From an archaeon (GTDB lineage: Archaea > Thermoproteota > Nitrososphaeria > Nitrososphaerales > Nitrosopumilaceae), in the NCBI GenBank assembly GCA_021824845.1, contig JAKAJY010000130.1, positions 1 to 10,122 of the forward strand: DNA of 10,122 nt, read 5' to 3'. The position numbers were made by a program, and so were the translations under genes. Positions 1-6,921 of this stretch are shown here, piece by piece. Position 1 is the first letter of the stretch, and each line of letters starts with the position of its first letter. The notes below the pieces were generated by a model. It made no database searches and had not been told where the DNA came from. It saw nothing but the letters and a program-made list of their open reading frames with translations.

Positions 1-1795
1 CAGAATTTCCTGCCTCGTCGGTTGCAGTCCATGTTACTATTGTTTCACCTAGTGGGAATGATTCCAGTGCATCGTTTGTTATGGCAACATCACTAACGGA
101 ATCAGTTGTAATAGGCAATGATAGTGTGATGTTATTCTCAGATGGCGAGGTTGCCTCTTGAGTAATGTCAGCTGGTGCGGTTATGGTTGGTGCTGTAGTA
201 TCAGTAATGGTAATACTCTGAGTTGCAGTCGATGTGTTTCCTACGGTATCGGTTGCAGTCCAGGTTACGATGGTTTGGCCTAGCGGAAATGATTCAGGTG
301 CATCGTTTGTTATGGCATCGATGCCTATTGCATCGGTTGCATCTGCTTTTCCAATTGGTATGATAGTTCCATCACGTCCTGTTGCCTCGGATGTGATATC
401 TGCAGGAACTGAAATGACTGGTGCGGTACTATCCAATACTGTGATTAATTGAGTTGCCGAATTTGTGTTGCCAGAAGAATCGGTTACGGTCCATGTAACG
501 ACAGTCTCACCTAGCTTGAACGATTCGGGAGCGTCGTTGGTGATGGATTGGACTTCGACTAGATCAGATGTCTTTGGCTCACCCAGTGTGATGATATTTT
601 GATCAAGGTTTGTTGCCTCAAATGTAACATCTGATGGTACGGATATGTTTGGTTTTGTAGTGTCAATTATGGTAACGTTTTGGTTCTTTGATACGGAATT
701 GCCAAAGCTGTCAGTTGCAGTCCAAGTTACGATGGTGCTGCCAAACGGATAATCAGACGGCCCATTGTGACTAATCGAGGAGACGCCTGTTGCGTCTGCT
801 GCAGTAGGCTCACCTAGTGATACAATATTTCCGGTTTTGCCGGTTGCCTCTTGTATTATATCTGCAGGTACGATCAAGTCCGGTGCACTAGTATCAATTA
901 TTGAGATGATTTGAGATGTTGTCGAGTTGTTCCCAGAGGAATCCTTTGCAGTCCAGGTTACTGTGGTCTGGCCTAGTGGGAAAAACTCTGGTGCATCGTT
1001 TGTTATTGATATGGCTTGGACATCGGTTGCGTTTGGTGCAATTAGGGTTACTGGGTTTTGTTTTTCGGATATTGCTTCTACACTTAGCTCGGCAATTTTT
1101 GAGATCACTGGTGCAGTGGTATCAATTATGGTGACCTTTTGGATTGCGGATCCAACATTTCCTGCAATATCGATTGCAGCCCAGGTTACTGTTGTTTCAC
1201 CTAGTGGGAAAAACTCTGGTGCATCGTTTGTTATTGACGATAATTCACTGTTATCTGTAATTGACGGCTCACCGAGGGCAACAATATTTTGATCAAGGCT
1301 TGTTGCCTCCGATGTTATTGCTGCAGGTGCCCTCACCTTTGGCGGTTTAGTGTCAATTACGGTTACTGTCTGAGTATAGGTTGCCTCATTTTTTGCAACA
1401 TCGACTGCGGTCCAGGTTACTGTTGTTTCACCTAGTGGGAATGATTCAGGTGCATCGTTTGTTATGGATAATACTCCAACCTGATCATTTACTGTAGGAT
1501 TGCCAAGGTTTGCAGTGTTTTGGGCACCATTTGTTTCTAGTGCGATATCGGTTAATCCTGAAATTACTGGCGGCGTCGAATCGCCAACGGTGACGGTCTG
1601 AGTGGCAATTCCCATATTTCCGGCATTATCTATAGCTGTCCAAATTACTGTAGTAATTCCTAATGGGAACTCTTCTGGGGCATTACTGGTTATGGATTTG
1701 ATTCCACTTTCATCATTTGCTATTGCCTGTCCGATTGATATGCGTGTCAAACCTCCGGACGCCTCAACATAAAGATCCTTTGGTGGGATTACTGT
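1..1795 (-). repeat. Tandem HYR-module coding repeats, period about 231 bp (8 copies, last one cut)
   Basis: The tryptophan of the VTWTA motif falls at residues 388, 464, 541, 617, 694, 771, 848 and 925 of the encoded protein, a period of 76-77 codons (228-231 bp). Nucleotide identity between copies is locally high: bases 972-1009 and 1200-1237 are identical over 38 bases, and a related version with GTGGGAATGATTC occurs near 48-84 and 1429-1466. This is a protein-domain array rather than a non-coding repeat. The array continues past the left edge. Confidence 0.9.
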
Positions 1796-2803
1796 TGGCT
1801 TTTTGAGGTCATTGGCTACTGGCTTTTGTGGGGTTTTGGTCTGTGTGGTTTGTGTAGTTTGTGTAGTAGAAGGGTTTTGCGTGTCCTTGGAGCCAAACTT
1901 TTGGATTCTATGATTACTGGAATCAACCACGAATAAATCACCATCAGAATCTAGTGCTACGTCCTTTGGTAGTTTGAATTGTGAATTGCTAGATCCGGCT
2001 TTTCCAAAGCTTGTAACGGTGTTTCCATCTTTGTCCAAAACAACGATTCTGCTGCCACCAGCATCGGCTACGATAATATTTCCTGAGGAATCAATGTCGA
2101 TACCATCGGGCGATATCTTGATTCCACCAGACGCTGCATTATATGAAACTAGAAAGACTCCATTTGAGTTAAATTTTTGTATCCGATTATTTCCAGAATC
2201 TGCAACAAAAATATTTCCATCAGAATCCACTGCAATTCCAAGCGGAGTCAGAAATTTCCCATCGCCAGTTCCACTAGAACCAATTATTGAGACAAATTTT
2301 CCGCTGGAATCAAATTTTTGTACACGTGCATTTGCCGTGTCCACCACATAGACAAAGTCATCCTTTGATACTGCGATTCCGTTTGGTAGCTTTAGTTTTC
2401 CTGCTTCAGTTCCCGTGCTTCCCCAAGACGAGATGAAGTTTCCGTTTAGATCAAACTTTTTGATTACATTTAGATCATGGTCTGCAACATAGACATAATT
2501 TCCGCCAACTGCAATTCCTGCTGGTGAATGAAATTCCGACTTGCCAGTTCCCTTTGAGCCCCAAGAATGCAAAAACTCGCCATCGTTGTCGAATTTTTGA
2601 ACTCGGGCATTTCCAAGATCAGTCACATAGACATTTCCGGAATCATCAACTGCCACATATTGTGGATAGGTAAATGCCCCGGTTTTTGACAAGCCTTGGC
2701 TGCCAAAGCTGCCAACATATGGATAACTTGCTGCCATTGCAGACTGGTAAAATATCAAGGTAAAAACAAAAAACGCTGCTAGGGTAGCTATTTTGAGCTG
2801 CAT
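1..2803 (-). CDS. Giant secreted NHL-propeller / HYR-repeat surface protein (3' end outside window)
   Basis: Open on the minus strand from an ATG at 2803 to the left edge (934 codons, no stop), so the C-terminus and any cell-surface anchor are not visible. Residues 1-25 are a signal peptide (MQLKIATLAAFF core, likely cleavage after SAMA). Six NHL repeats follow at roughly 47-74, 93-118, 139-165, 186-212, 232-258 and 278-303, with recurring GIAVD..GN.[FV]V.D..N.R[IV]QKF, enough for one six-bladed beta-propeller. A low-complexity linker (TQTTQTTQTKTP, about 308-332) leads to at least eight HYR-type beta-sandwich modules of 76-77 residues, each with FPLG.T.VTWTA.D..GN and ending D[ST].[AP]P.I. 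Known family roles are extracellular ligand binding and adhesion. Inference: cell-surface or matrix protein. It lies 75 bases downstream of the ABC operon on the same strand. No clear TATA-like box at the expected distance, so read-through from the ABC operon is possible. Confidence 0.9.
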   Translation of the reverse strand, partial: MQLKIATLAAFFVFTLIFYQSAMAASYPYVGSFGSQGLSKTGAFTYPQYVAVDDSGNVYVTDLGNARVQKFDNDGEFLHSWGSKGTGKSEFHSPAGIAVGGNYVYVADHDLNVIKKFDLNGNFISSWGSTGTEAGKLKLPNGIAVSKDDFVYVVDTANARVQKFDSSGKFVSIIGSSGTGDGKFLTPLGIAVDSDGNIFVADSGNNRIQKFNSNGVFLVSYNAASGGIKISPDGIDIDSSGNIIVADAGGSRIVVLDKDGNTVTSFGKAGSSNSQFKLPKDVALDSDGDLFVVDSSNHRIQKFGSKDTQNPSTTQTTQTTQTKTPQKPVANDLKKPTVIPPKDLYVEASGGLTRISIGQAIANDESGIKSITSNAPEEFPLGITTVIWTAIDNAGNMGIATQTVTVGDSTPPVISGLTDIALETNGAQNTANLGNPTVNDQVGVLSITNDAPESFPLGETTVTWTAVDVAKNEATYTQTVTVIDTKPPKVRAPAAITSEATSLDQNIVALGEPSITDNSELSSITNDAPEFFPLGETTVTWAAIDIAGNVGSAIQKVTIIDTTAPVISKIAELSVEAISEKQNPVTLIAPNATDVQAISITNDAPEFFPLGQTTVTWTAKDSSGNNSTTSQIISIIDTSAPDLIVPADIIQEATGKTGNIVSLGEPTAADATGVSSISHNGPSDYPFGSTIVTWTATDSFGNSVSKNQNVTIIDTTKPNISVPSDVTFEATNLDQNIITLGEPKTSDLVEVQSITNDAPESFKLGETVVTWTVTDSSGNTNSATQLITVLDSTAPVISVPADITSEATGRDGTIIPIGKADATDAIGIDAITNDAPESFPLGQTIVTWTATDTVGNTSTATQSITITDTTAPTITAPADITQEATSPSENNITLSLPITTDSVSDVAITNDALESFPLGETIVTWTATDEAGNS

Positions 2804-2878
2804 TTACGCATTGTTGGCTTTGTTTGCAAAAGATCTGCCAAGTTAGGAATAGTTGAAGTTTAGGTCAATTTTTGACAC

Positions 2879-3655
2879 TTAGAAGGGTTTGTTGACCTCA
2901 CGCGTAAAGACATAGCTTGCAAGTACAATCATTGCTATTACAAATGCGCCAATCACGCCCAAGCTCAATACGGTCGATACACCTTCGGTCACGCCAGTCA
3001 TTAGCCCGCGCACCAACAGCACAGTATATGTCACAGGGTTTAGTCTTGCGATGGTCGCAAGCCAGTCGGGTAATAATTCCAGTGGAAACAATGCTGGGCT
3101 GAGCATGAAAAGCGGCATGCCAAGAAAGTTTATGATTCCCCAAAAGGTCTCTTGTGATTTTGCAGTTGCAGCCACCACCACCGATATTCCTGAAAACCCA
3201 AGTGAAAACAAGATAACAATTGCCATTATTGGGATGATTACCAGATAATTGGAAAAGCTGACTCCAATCAGTATTGCAATTCCAATTATCAAAGCAGACT
3301 GCATTGCAGAAATCAAGGAAATTGCAAGCATCTTGCCAAGTGCTATTGATGAACGTGACGCGGGTGAAACCAATGCCTTGTTCATAAAGCCATATCGCCT
3401 ATCCCATAATGTGTTGACGCCGCCAAAAATGCTAGTAAAGATTGCCGTCAATATTATGACGCCCGGTGCCATGAACTCCAAATAGCTGCCATCAAATCCA
3501 ACCGATTGGATCAGTGGTTTTGTTCCAGCAAATGTATGACCTATTACGATAATCCAGATTGCAGGTTGGATTAGTCTGATCAAAATTCCGCTTCGGGACT
3601 TTCTGTATCGTTTTAGCTCGCGCCAAAACACTGTGTAGGTATCATATAGCATCAT
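2879..3655 (-). CDS. ABC-2 type transporter permease (DrrB-like)
   Basis: 258 residues, the usual length for an ABC-2 family exporter permease. It forms the membrane channel of a drug- or lipid-type exporter with the ATPase encoded just upstream. A cytoplasmic basic N-terminus (WRELKRYRKSR) is followed by about six hydrophobic segments near residues 25-42, 60-80, 108-132, 135-160, 168-195 and 225-248. The family-typical loop between segments 2 and 3 is present (RRYGFMNKALVSPASR, about 86-101), matching the G.....L.SP.SR pattern of DrrB/NodJ-type permeases. The ATG at 3655 overlaps the ATPase stop in an ATGA (3652-3655), implying translational coupling. A second ATG follows immediately, so the start could be one codon later. 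The substrate cannot be read from sequence; drug-resistance naming in this family is often by homology only. Confidence 0.93.
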   Translation of the reverse strand: MMLYDTYTVFWRELKRYRKSRSGILIRLIQPAIWIIVIGHTFAGTKPLIQSVGFDGSYLEFMAPGVIILTAIFTSIFGGVNTLWDRRYGFMNKALVSPASRSSIALGKMLAISLISAMQSALIIGIAILIGVSFSNYLVIIPIMAIVILFSLGFSGISVVVAATAKSQETFWGIINFLGMPLFMLSPALFPLELLPDWLATIARLNPVTYTVLLVRGLMTGVTEGVSTVLSLGVIGAFVIAMIVLASYVFTREVNKPF

Positions 3656-4659
3656 GATGAGATCCCCTGCATTTTGCGATATTCCTTTCTTCTGTCGTAT
3701 GCTTTTCGCGTAGTGTCATCCCGTAAGTCGTGCCCAGTATATGACAAAAACACATCATCAAGTGTGGGCGGTGTTATTGATATGGACTTTATCACCACAC
3801 CAAGGCTGGCAGACAATGAAAAAATCATTGGTGCAACCTCGGTTCCCTTTGATGAAAATACGGTGATGATGTCATTCAGTATGGTTGCATCTTTGACAAA
3901 CTCGATTTGCTTTATTCTTGTTAAAAGTTCAGTCTTTGCAGTAACATCATCTATGGTAAGCGAGATTATACCTCCTCCAAGGGCATTTTTGAGGTTGGAC
4001 GGTGCGTCAATTGTCTGGATTTTGCCATGGTCTATGATGCCAATTCGATCACATAGCTTGTCTGCTTCCTCCATGTAGTGGGTGGTCAGAAATATTGTCA
4101 TTTTGTATTCATCGTGTATTTTTTTGATATACTCCCAGATTTTTTGCCTAGTCTGGATGTCAAGGCCTACCGTTGGCTCATCCAAGAACAAGACCTTTGG
4201 TCTATGTAACAGCCCACCAGCTATCTCCAATCTCTTTCGCATTCCACCAGAATACGTGATTGCTGCATCATCAGATTTGTCATCCAGCTCTACTAAACTC
4301 AGCAGATCATCTATTCTTGGATTTATCTTGTCCTTTGGGATGTGATTTAGTCTTGCTTGTAATAGTAGGTTCTCGCGTCCAGTGAGGTATTCATCAATTG
4401 TGATGTCTTGTTGCACATATCCAATACTCTCTCGCACTTTTTTTTGCTGAGACGACACATCAAAACCCGCAACAAATGCCTGCCCACCAGACGGCTTGAG
4501 TAGTGTGGTCAGTATCATCATTGTGGTGCTTTTGCCAGCGCCGTTTGGGCCCAGAAACCCAAAGATCTCCCCTTCATTCACGTCAAATGAGATTCCATCT
4601 ACTGCGGTTGTTCCGGAATTGTAGATTTTTCTGAGATCCCTTGTCTGTATTGAATGCAC
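3652..4659 (-). CDS. ABC transporter ATP-binding protein (DrrA-like)
   Basis: 335-residue nucleotide-binding subunit that drives the permease encoded downstream. All motifs are intact: Walker A GPNGAGKST (37-45), Q-loop YVQQD (81-85, Gln83/84), signature YSGGM (136-140), Walker B LFLDEP (157-162) with catalytic Glu161, D-loop GLD (165-167) and switch His194. The C-terminal extension has the DrrA-type TPPTLDDVFLSYTG segment followed by a charged tail. The start is GTG at 4659: the frame is closed by a TGA only two codons upstream and there is no nearby ATG. A TATTTTATAC box lies about 27 bases upstream, so the transcript is probably leaderless. First gene of a two-gene operon, overlapping the permease by four bases. 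Family assignment is firm; the substrate is unknown. Confidence 0.96.
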   Translation of the reverse strand: MHSIQTRDLRKIYNSGTTAVDGISFDVNEGEIFGFLGPNGAGKSTTMMILTTLLKPSGGQAFVAGFDVSSQQKKVRESIGYVQQDITIDEYLTGRENLLLQARLNHIPKDKINPRIDDLLSLVELDDKSDDAAITYSGGMRKRLEIAGGLLHRPKVLFLDEPTVGLDIQTRQKIWEYIKKIHDEYKMTIFLTTHYMEEADKLCDRIGIIDHGKIQTIDAPSNLKNALGGGIISLTIDDVTAKTELLTRIKQIEFVKDATILNDIITVFSSKGTEVAPMIFSLSASLGVVIKSISITPPTLDDVFLSYTGHDLRDDTTRKAYDRRKEYRKMQGISS

Positions 4660-4680
4660 TAGTCAAACCAAAGTGCGTCC

Positions 4681-4690
4681 GTATAAAATA
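4681..4690 (-). promoter_or_regulatory. TATA-like box of the ABC exporter operon
   Basis: Reads TATTTTATAC on the minus strand, centred about 27 bases before the GTG start at 4659. In archaea transcription begins roughly 25-27 bases after the box, so the start codon would be at or next to the transcript 5' end. The box is nearly self-complementary, so a plus-strand role toward the small zinc-ribbon gene at 4758 cannot be excluded; that would leave a leader of about 45 bases. Confidence 0.6.
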
Positions 4691-4757
4691 CTAGGTTTTT
4701 GCGATCACAAAAAATGCGCACGAAAAAAATAAAAAATGGAAAAAACTTTTTGGAATC

Positions 4758-4856
4758 ATGAAAGGTTTGTGTCATGCGTGCAACACATCAAACGTAGAGA
4801 TCACACTGGAAAATGGCATACCGGTGTGCGCTGCCTGCAAATTAAAAACAAAATAA
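4758..4856 (+). CDS. Very small two-CxxC zinc-ribbon-like protein (32 aa)
   Basis: ATG at 4758 to TAA at 4856, 32 residues. Two CxxC knuckles, CHAC (Cys5, Cys8) and CAAC (Cys24, Cys27), are separated by 15 residues that include TSNVEITLENGIPV, the spacing and beta-hairpin character of a zinc ribbon or rubredoxin-like knuckle. The tail is lysine-rich (KLKTK). It fills the gap between the divergent ABC operon and the convergent PRC-barrel gene. An AT-rich tract (about 4727-4736) sits near the position expected for a TATA box in a leaderless gene. Four cysteines in knuckle spacing within 32 residues argue against chance, but such a short ORF lacks statistical support by length. Function unknown; tiny zinc ribbons in archaea often bind nucleic acid or protein. 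Confidence 0.65.
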   Translation: MKGLCHACNTSNVEITLENGIPVCAACKLKTK

Positions 4857-4861
4857 AAAAG
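4839..4861 (-). terminator. T-rich terminator after the PRC-barrel gene
   Basis: Immediately after the PRC-barrel stop codon the minus strand reads CTTTTTTATTTTGTTTTTAA, several T runs without a hairpin. Oligo-T tracts are the usual archaeal intrinsic termination signal. It overlaps the last codons of the plus-strand zinc-ribbon gene. Confidence 0.5.
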
Positions 4862-5314
4862 TTAGTGTAGGTTTTTGAATTGATCTTTTGTCAGTTTTAG
4901 AATTACGCTTTCTCCTACTCCCCAAATATCGGATTTTGTTACTATTCGAGTGTGGAGCAGTCCATCAGATACCTCTATGGAATGGAGCTCGCTGGTCTGA
5001 GGATCCTTGACTAGTCGTTTGATCTTGCCAAGCTTGTGTCCGTCAATGTCAACCACAGATACGTTTGTTCGCACCGGTGACCTTGAGAGCAGTAATGTCT
5101 CGTCTGTGAATTGGTCGATGTATTCTGTTGGCAGATAGTAATCCTTGTGGAACCCTTGGTGTATGGTAACCCCCGAGACAGTAAGTGTCTTGGAATTGAT
5201 ATGAATGTGCTTTACCTCACCGTACTTGATTCCTTCTCTGTCAACTACCCTTTTGCCTGTGAATGTGTCTGCTGTGCACAGGTTGTCTGGTATTTCTTCT
5301 AGGCGTGTTGCCAT
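4862..5314 (-). CDS. PRC-barrel domain protein
   Basis: 150 residues from the ATG at 5314. Two related halves each carry the PRC-barrel hallmark of a glycine turn followed by G.[VI]..[IL]: about residues 21-40 (GKRVVDREGIKYGEVKHI) and about 94-106 (DGHKLGKIKRLV). This suggests a pair of small beta-barrels. PRC barrels are known from RimM (16S rRNA maturation) and the photosynthetic reaction-centre H subunit, and occur in many archaeal stand-alone proteins of unknown role; no specific role is claimed. The frame is open further up to a GTG at 5398, but those 28 extra codons do not resemble the domain and would consume the intergenic region, so the inner ATG is preferred. No signal peptide, hence probably cytoplasmic. 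Divergent from the split-barrel gene at 5402. Confidence 0.8.
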   Translation of the reverse strand: MATRLEEIPDNLCTADTFTGKRVVDREGIKYGEVKHIHINSKTLTVSGVTIHQGFHKDYYLPTEYIDQFTDETLLLSRSPVRTNVSVVDIDGHKLGKIKRLVKDPQTSELHSIEVSDGLLHTRIVTKSDIWGVGESVILKLTKDQFKNLH

Positions 5315-5371
5315 GATATGCGGTATCAAAATTGCTTTTTCAAACCAAAAATTACAATTTTCAATCAATCG

Positions 5372-5381
5372 GATTAAATTA
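5372..5381 (+). promoter_or_regulatory. TATA-like box of the split-barrel gene, possibly bidirectional
   Basis: GATTAAATTA on the plus strand lies about 26 bases before the GTG at 5402, the spacing for a leaderless archaeal transcript. The same element read on the minus strand (TAATTTAATC) could serve the divergent PRC-barrel gene with a leader of about 30 bases; no better box is visible for that gene. Confidence 0.5.
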
Positions 5382-5401
5382 CTTGACTTTACCCGCACTT
5401 T

Positions 5402-5728
5402 GTGCAGCCAGGTGCATTCAGAGCGACCCTAGTCACAAAGGGCAGAAAGACAGGAAAGGAGCACACGGTCTGGCTTCGAGCCGTATCATATGATGGCATG
5501 GTGTATTTTTCTCGCAGAAACGAAGACTCAGATTGGCTAAAAAACGCGCTTGCAAATCATACCGTACGAGTAGAGTGGGATAACAAGTCACATTCTGGTA
5601 CGGCATCTTTGGTAACGGACCATGTTCTTGCAAAGAAGATTTCCGAGCTAAAATATCCAGGAGAGGAGCGAGCCCAAGAGGCAAGAGTCGTCCTACAAGT
5701 AAGACTAGATGATATGAATAATAGCTGA
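5402..5728 (+). CDS. Split-barrel flavin/F420-binding protein, DUF385/Ddn-like (short)
   Basis: 108 residues from the GTG at 5402; an in-frame TGA at 5384-5386 and the absence of other starts fix this codon. The N-terminal half matches the F420/FMN-dependent nitroreductase-like (Ddn, DUF385) family: RATLVTKGRKTGKEHTVWL (8-26) corresponds to the usual LTT.GRKTG..R...L strand pair, then YDGMVYFSRR (30-39), then D.DWLKNALANHTVRVEW (43-59), equivalent to the family's PAW..NL.ANP.V.V. Known family members use deazaflavin F420 or flavin as cofactor in redox reactions, and ammonia-oxidising archaea make F420. The protein is shorter than typical 130-150-residue members, mainly at the N-terminus. Its last 24 bases overlap the end of the convergent gene at 5705. 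Substrate unknown. Confidence 0.75.
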   Translation: MQPGAFRATLVTKGRKTGKEHTVWLRAVSYDGMVYFSRRNEDSDWLKNALANHTVRVEWDNKSHSGTASLVTDHVLAKKISELKYPGEERAQEARVVLQVRLDDMNNS

Positions 5729-6349
5729 GACCCCACGCTTTTCTGTTTCGCATCCGTTTTCCATTTCTGCCACCGTAACAGTAAATGATATCAGATCACG
5801 TTGTTGTGCCTGTGTTGCATCCAAATACAGATTCACATCCATCAGATCAAACTCTTCTCGAGGAACTTGAGTTTCATCGATGAATGCCTTGGTGGTTGAT
5901 TCAACTCGGAACGGCTGTCCTTTGTAATGTTCTATAATCTTGACCTTTCGTCCTTTTCTGCCGATTGCCTTAATGTTGATTGGTATGATTCCGGGCTTTG
6001 AACTGGTATAGCCAGATTGTTTGTTCACAAATGCCCCAAGCTGAAATGGCTGTCCTGCAGTGGATTCTGCCATTTTCTGTATGCCGTCATTCATTGCAAC
6101 ATCAACTCCCTTGATGGTTTGGGCCACCTTGGCAATCCATTCGTTGCTCTTTGTGATTACAGCCGCGATTCTGTCTCGCCTTTTTTTGTCCTCTTCCGGG
6201 TCTAGCTGGTATCTGTCCACCCATGCAAGGTAATCCTTCGATATGTCCTCAATGAATGTCATGCAGGTTACCTTGTAGTCATCCACGCTGTTTGCCCGCT
6301 CTGAACCCTCATCGGTCCTCATTCCATCATAGTCGGCAGGCATTGCCAT
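5705..6349 (-). CDS. Unrecognised conserved-looking cytoplasmic protein (214 aa)
   Basis: Starts at the ATG at 6349 (MAMPADYDGM; a second ATG two codons in is equally possible). I do not recognise the family. The N-terminal half is charged and helix-like, with an acidic/basic segment around residues 50-62 (PEEDKKRRDRIAAVI). The middle is glycine- and basic-rich (IKAIGRKGRKVKIIEHYKGQPF, split around 127-148) and the C-terminal half looks beta-rich (DLMDVNLYLD, LISFTVTVAEME). No signal peptide, membrane segment or metal motif; two cysteines (about 29 and 200) are far apart. Length, normal codon use and lack of low complexity support a real gene. It converges on, and overlaps by 24 bases, the split-barrel gene at 5402. 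No strong TATA-like box seen upstream. Confidence 0.75.
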   Translation of the reverse strand: MAMPADYDGMRTDEGSERANSVDDYKVTCMTFIEDISKDYLAWVDRYQLDPEEDKKRRDRIAAVITKSNEWIAKVAQTIKGVDVAMNDGIQKMAESTAGQPFQLGAFVNKQSGYTSSKPGIIPINIKAIGRKGRKVKIIEHYKGQPFRVESTTKAFIDETQVPREEFDLMDVNLYLDATQAQQRDLISFTVTVAEMENGCETEKRGVSAIIHII

Positions 6350-6393
6350 TATTCTCAGTTCACACCAGTCCGTAAAAAACTAATCCCATTTTG

Positions 6394-6405
6394 AAAAAAT
6401 ATAAC
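6394..6405 (+). promoter_or_regulatory. TATA-like box of the 163-aa gene
   Basis: AAAAAATATAAC on the plus strand, centred about 28-30 bases before the ATG at 6430, the expected spacing for a leaderless or near-leaderless archaeal transcript. It sits in the 80-base divergent gap with the gene starting at 6349. Confidence 0.5.
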
Positions 6406-6429
6406 TGAAACCGTGTCACCAAACCATGA

Positions 6430-6921
6430 ATGAGCTTTTCCGCCGTCACAAAAGAGCTACAAGGGCAGCTGAAATCAAATTTGCCACAAATAATGATCTT
6501 ACTGCAAAAAAATCCTGCAATGGCATACACCAGAATAACCGAGATTGGAATCGGAGTTGGAAAAAAATACAATATCCAACTGTTGGTGAACTTTCCGCAT
6601 GAAAACAAGATTAACGAGTTTGATTATTACGGAAAAAGAGATCTCTCCATCATAGTTGACAGGCAAAAAAAGAATTTTCCAATAGAGCGCCAGATCATCA
6701 AGGAAAAGGCAAAAGAGATTTTTGGTAATGCGCAAATAGATGATGCTTACATGTATGAGGGAAAGGAAGGCGTCCGAATTACATTTGATGGTGGGAGAAT
6801 CGATATCTTGCCGCACTCGCTGCACATTTGGTGCATATTTGATGAAAAGGTAACCAGTTATTGCGACTGGTTATTATCCAAAGTTTACGACCGGGATCAG
6901 CCCAGCACTACCAGCTCATAA
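6430..6921 (+). CDS. Unrecognised protein (163 aa)
   Basis: ATG at 6430 to TAA at 6921. I do not recognise a family. The sequence looks like a soluble alpha/beta protein: an N-terminal helix (residues 1-27), a beta-like stretch (TRITEIGIGVGKKYNIQLLV, about 34-53), a basic middle (YYGKRDLSIIVDRQKKNF; helix IERQIIKEKAKEIFG about 84-98), then strands GVRITFDGGRIDILPH (about 113-128) and a Ser/Thr-rich end. A second ATG at 6426 opens a different frame that closes near 6602 and is rejected. No signal peptide or membrane segment. The last 25 bases overlap the 3' end of the convergent exported-protein gene. It may be a conserved unknown of this archaeal group; I cannot confirm this from sequence alone. 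Confidence 0.75.
   Translation: MSFSAVTKELQGQLKSNLPQIMILLQKNPAMAYTRITEIGIGVGKKYNIQLLVNFPHENKINEFDYYGKRDLSIIVDRQKKNFPIERQIIKEKAKEIFGNAQIDDAYMYEGKEGVRITFDGGRIDILPHSLHIWCIFDEKVTSYCDWLLSKVYDRDQPSTTSS

Noticed and set aside
234..1292. Plus-strand ORFs at 234-452, 916-1134 and 927-1292 within the repeat array
   Set aside because: They are antisense shadows of the HYR modules: their repeated Val/Ser/Gly words mirror the coding repeats on the minus strand, which is open throughout and has clear domains.
1..1795. Regular direct repeats that could suggest a CRISPR or satellite array
   Set aside because: The period is about 231 bp, the copies are diverged and in frame, and each encodes a HYR module.
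1974..2351. 125-aa plus-strand ORF opposite the NHL region
   Set aside because: Its proline/serine-rich sequence repeats with the NHL period because it is the reverse strand of those repeats.
2864..2876. Short inverted repeat GTCAA-TTT-TTGAC between the HYR gene and the ABC permease
   Set aside because: A 5-bp stem with a 3-base loop and no following T tract is likely by chance in AT-rich DNA; not enough for an operator or terminator call.
3674..4345. Plus-strand ORFs (134 and 87 aa) opposite the ABC ATPase
   Set aside because: The minus strand encodes an ATPase with all motifs intact, so these are antisense shadows.
4736..4856. Alternative ORF from the ATG at 4736 overlapping the zinc-ribbon gene
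   Set aside because: Open but without any motif; the overlapping frame from 4758 shows paired CxxC motifs.
5315..5398. N-terminal extension of the PRC-barrel protein from a GTG at 5398
   Set aside because: The 28 extra residues do not resemble the domain, and this start would leave no intergenic space with the divergent GTG at 5402.
6499..6825. 108-aa minus-strand ORF opposite the 163-aa gene
   Set aside because: Cys/Leu/Ile-rich antisense composition with no motif; the plus frame has ordinary soluble-protein composition and a TATA-like box.
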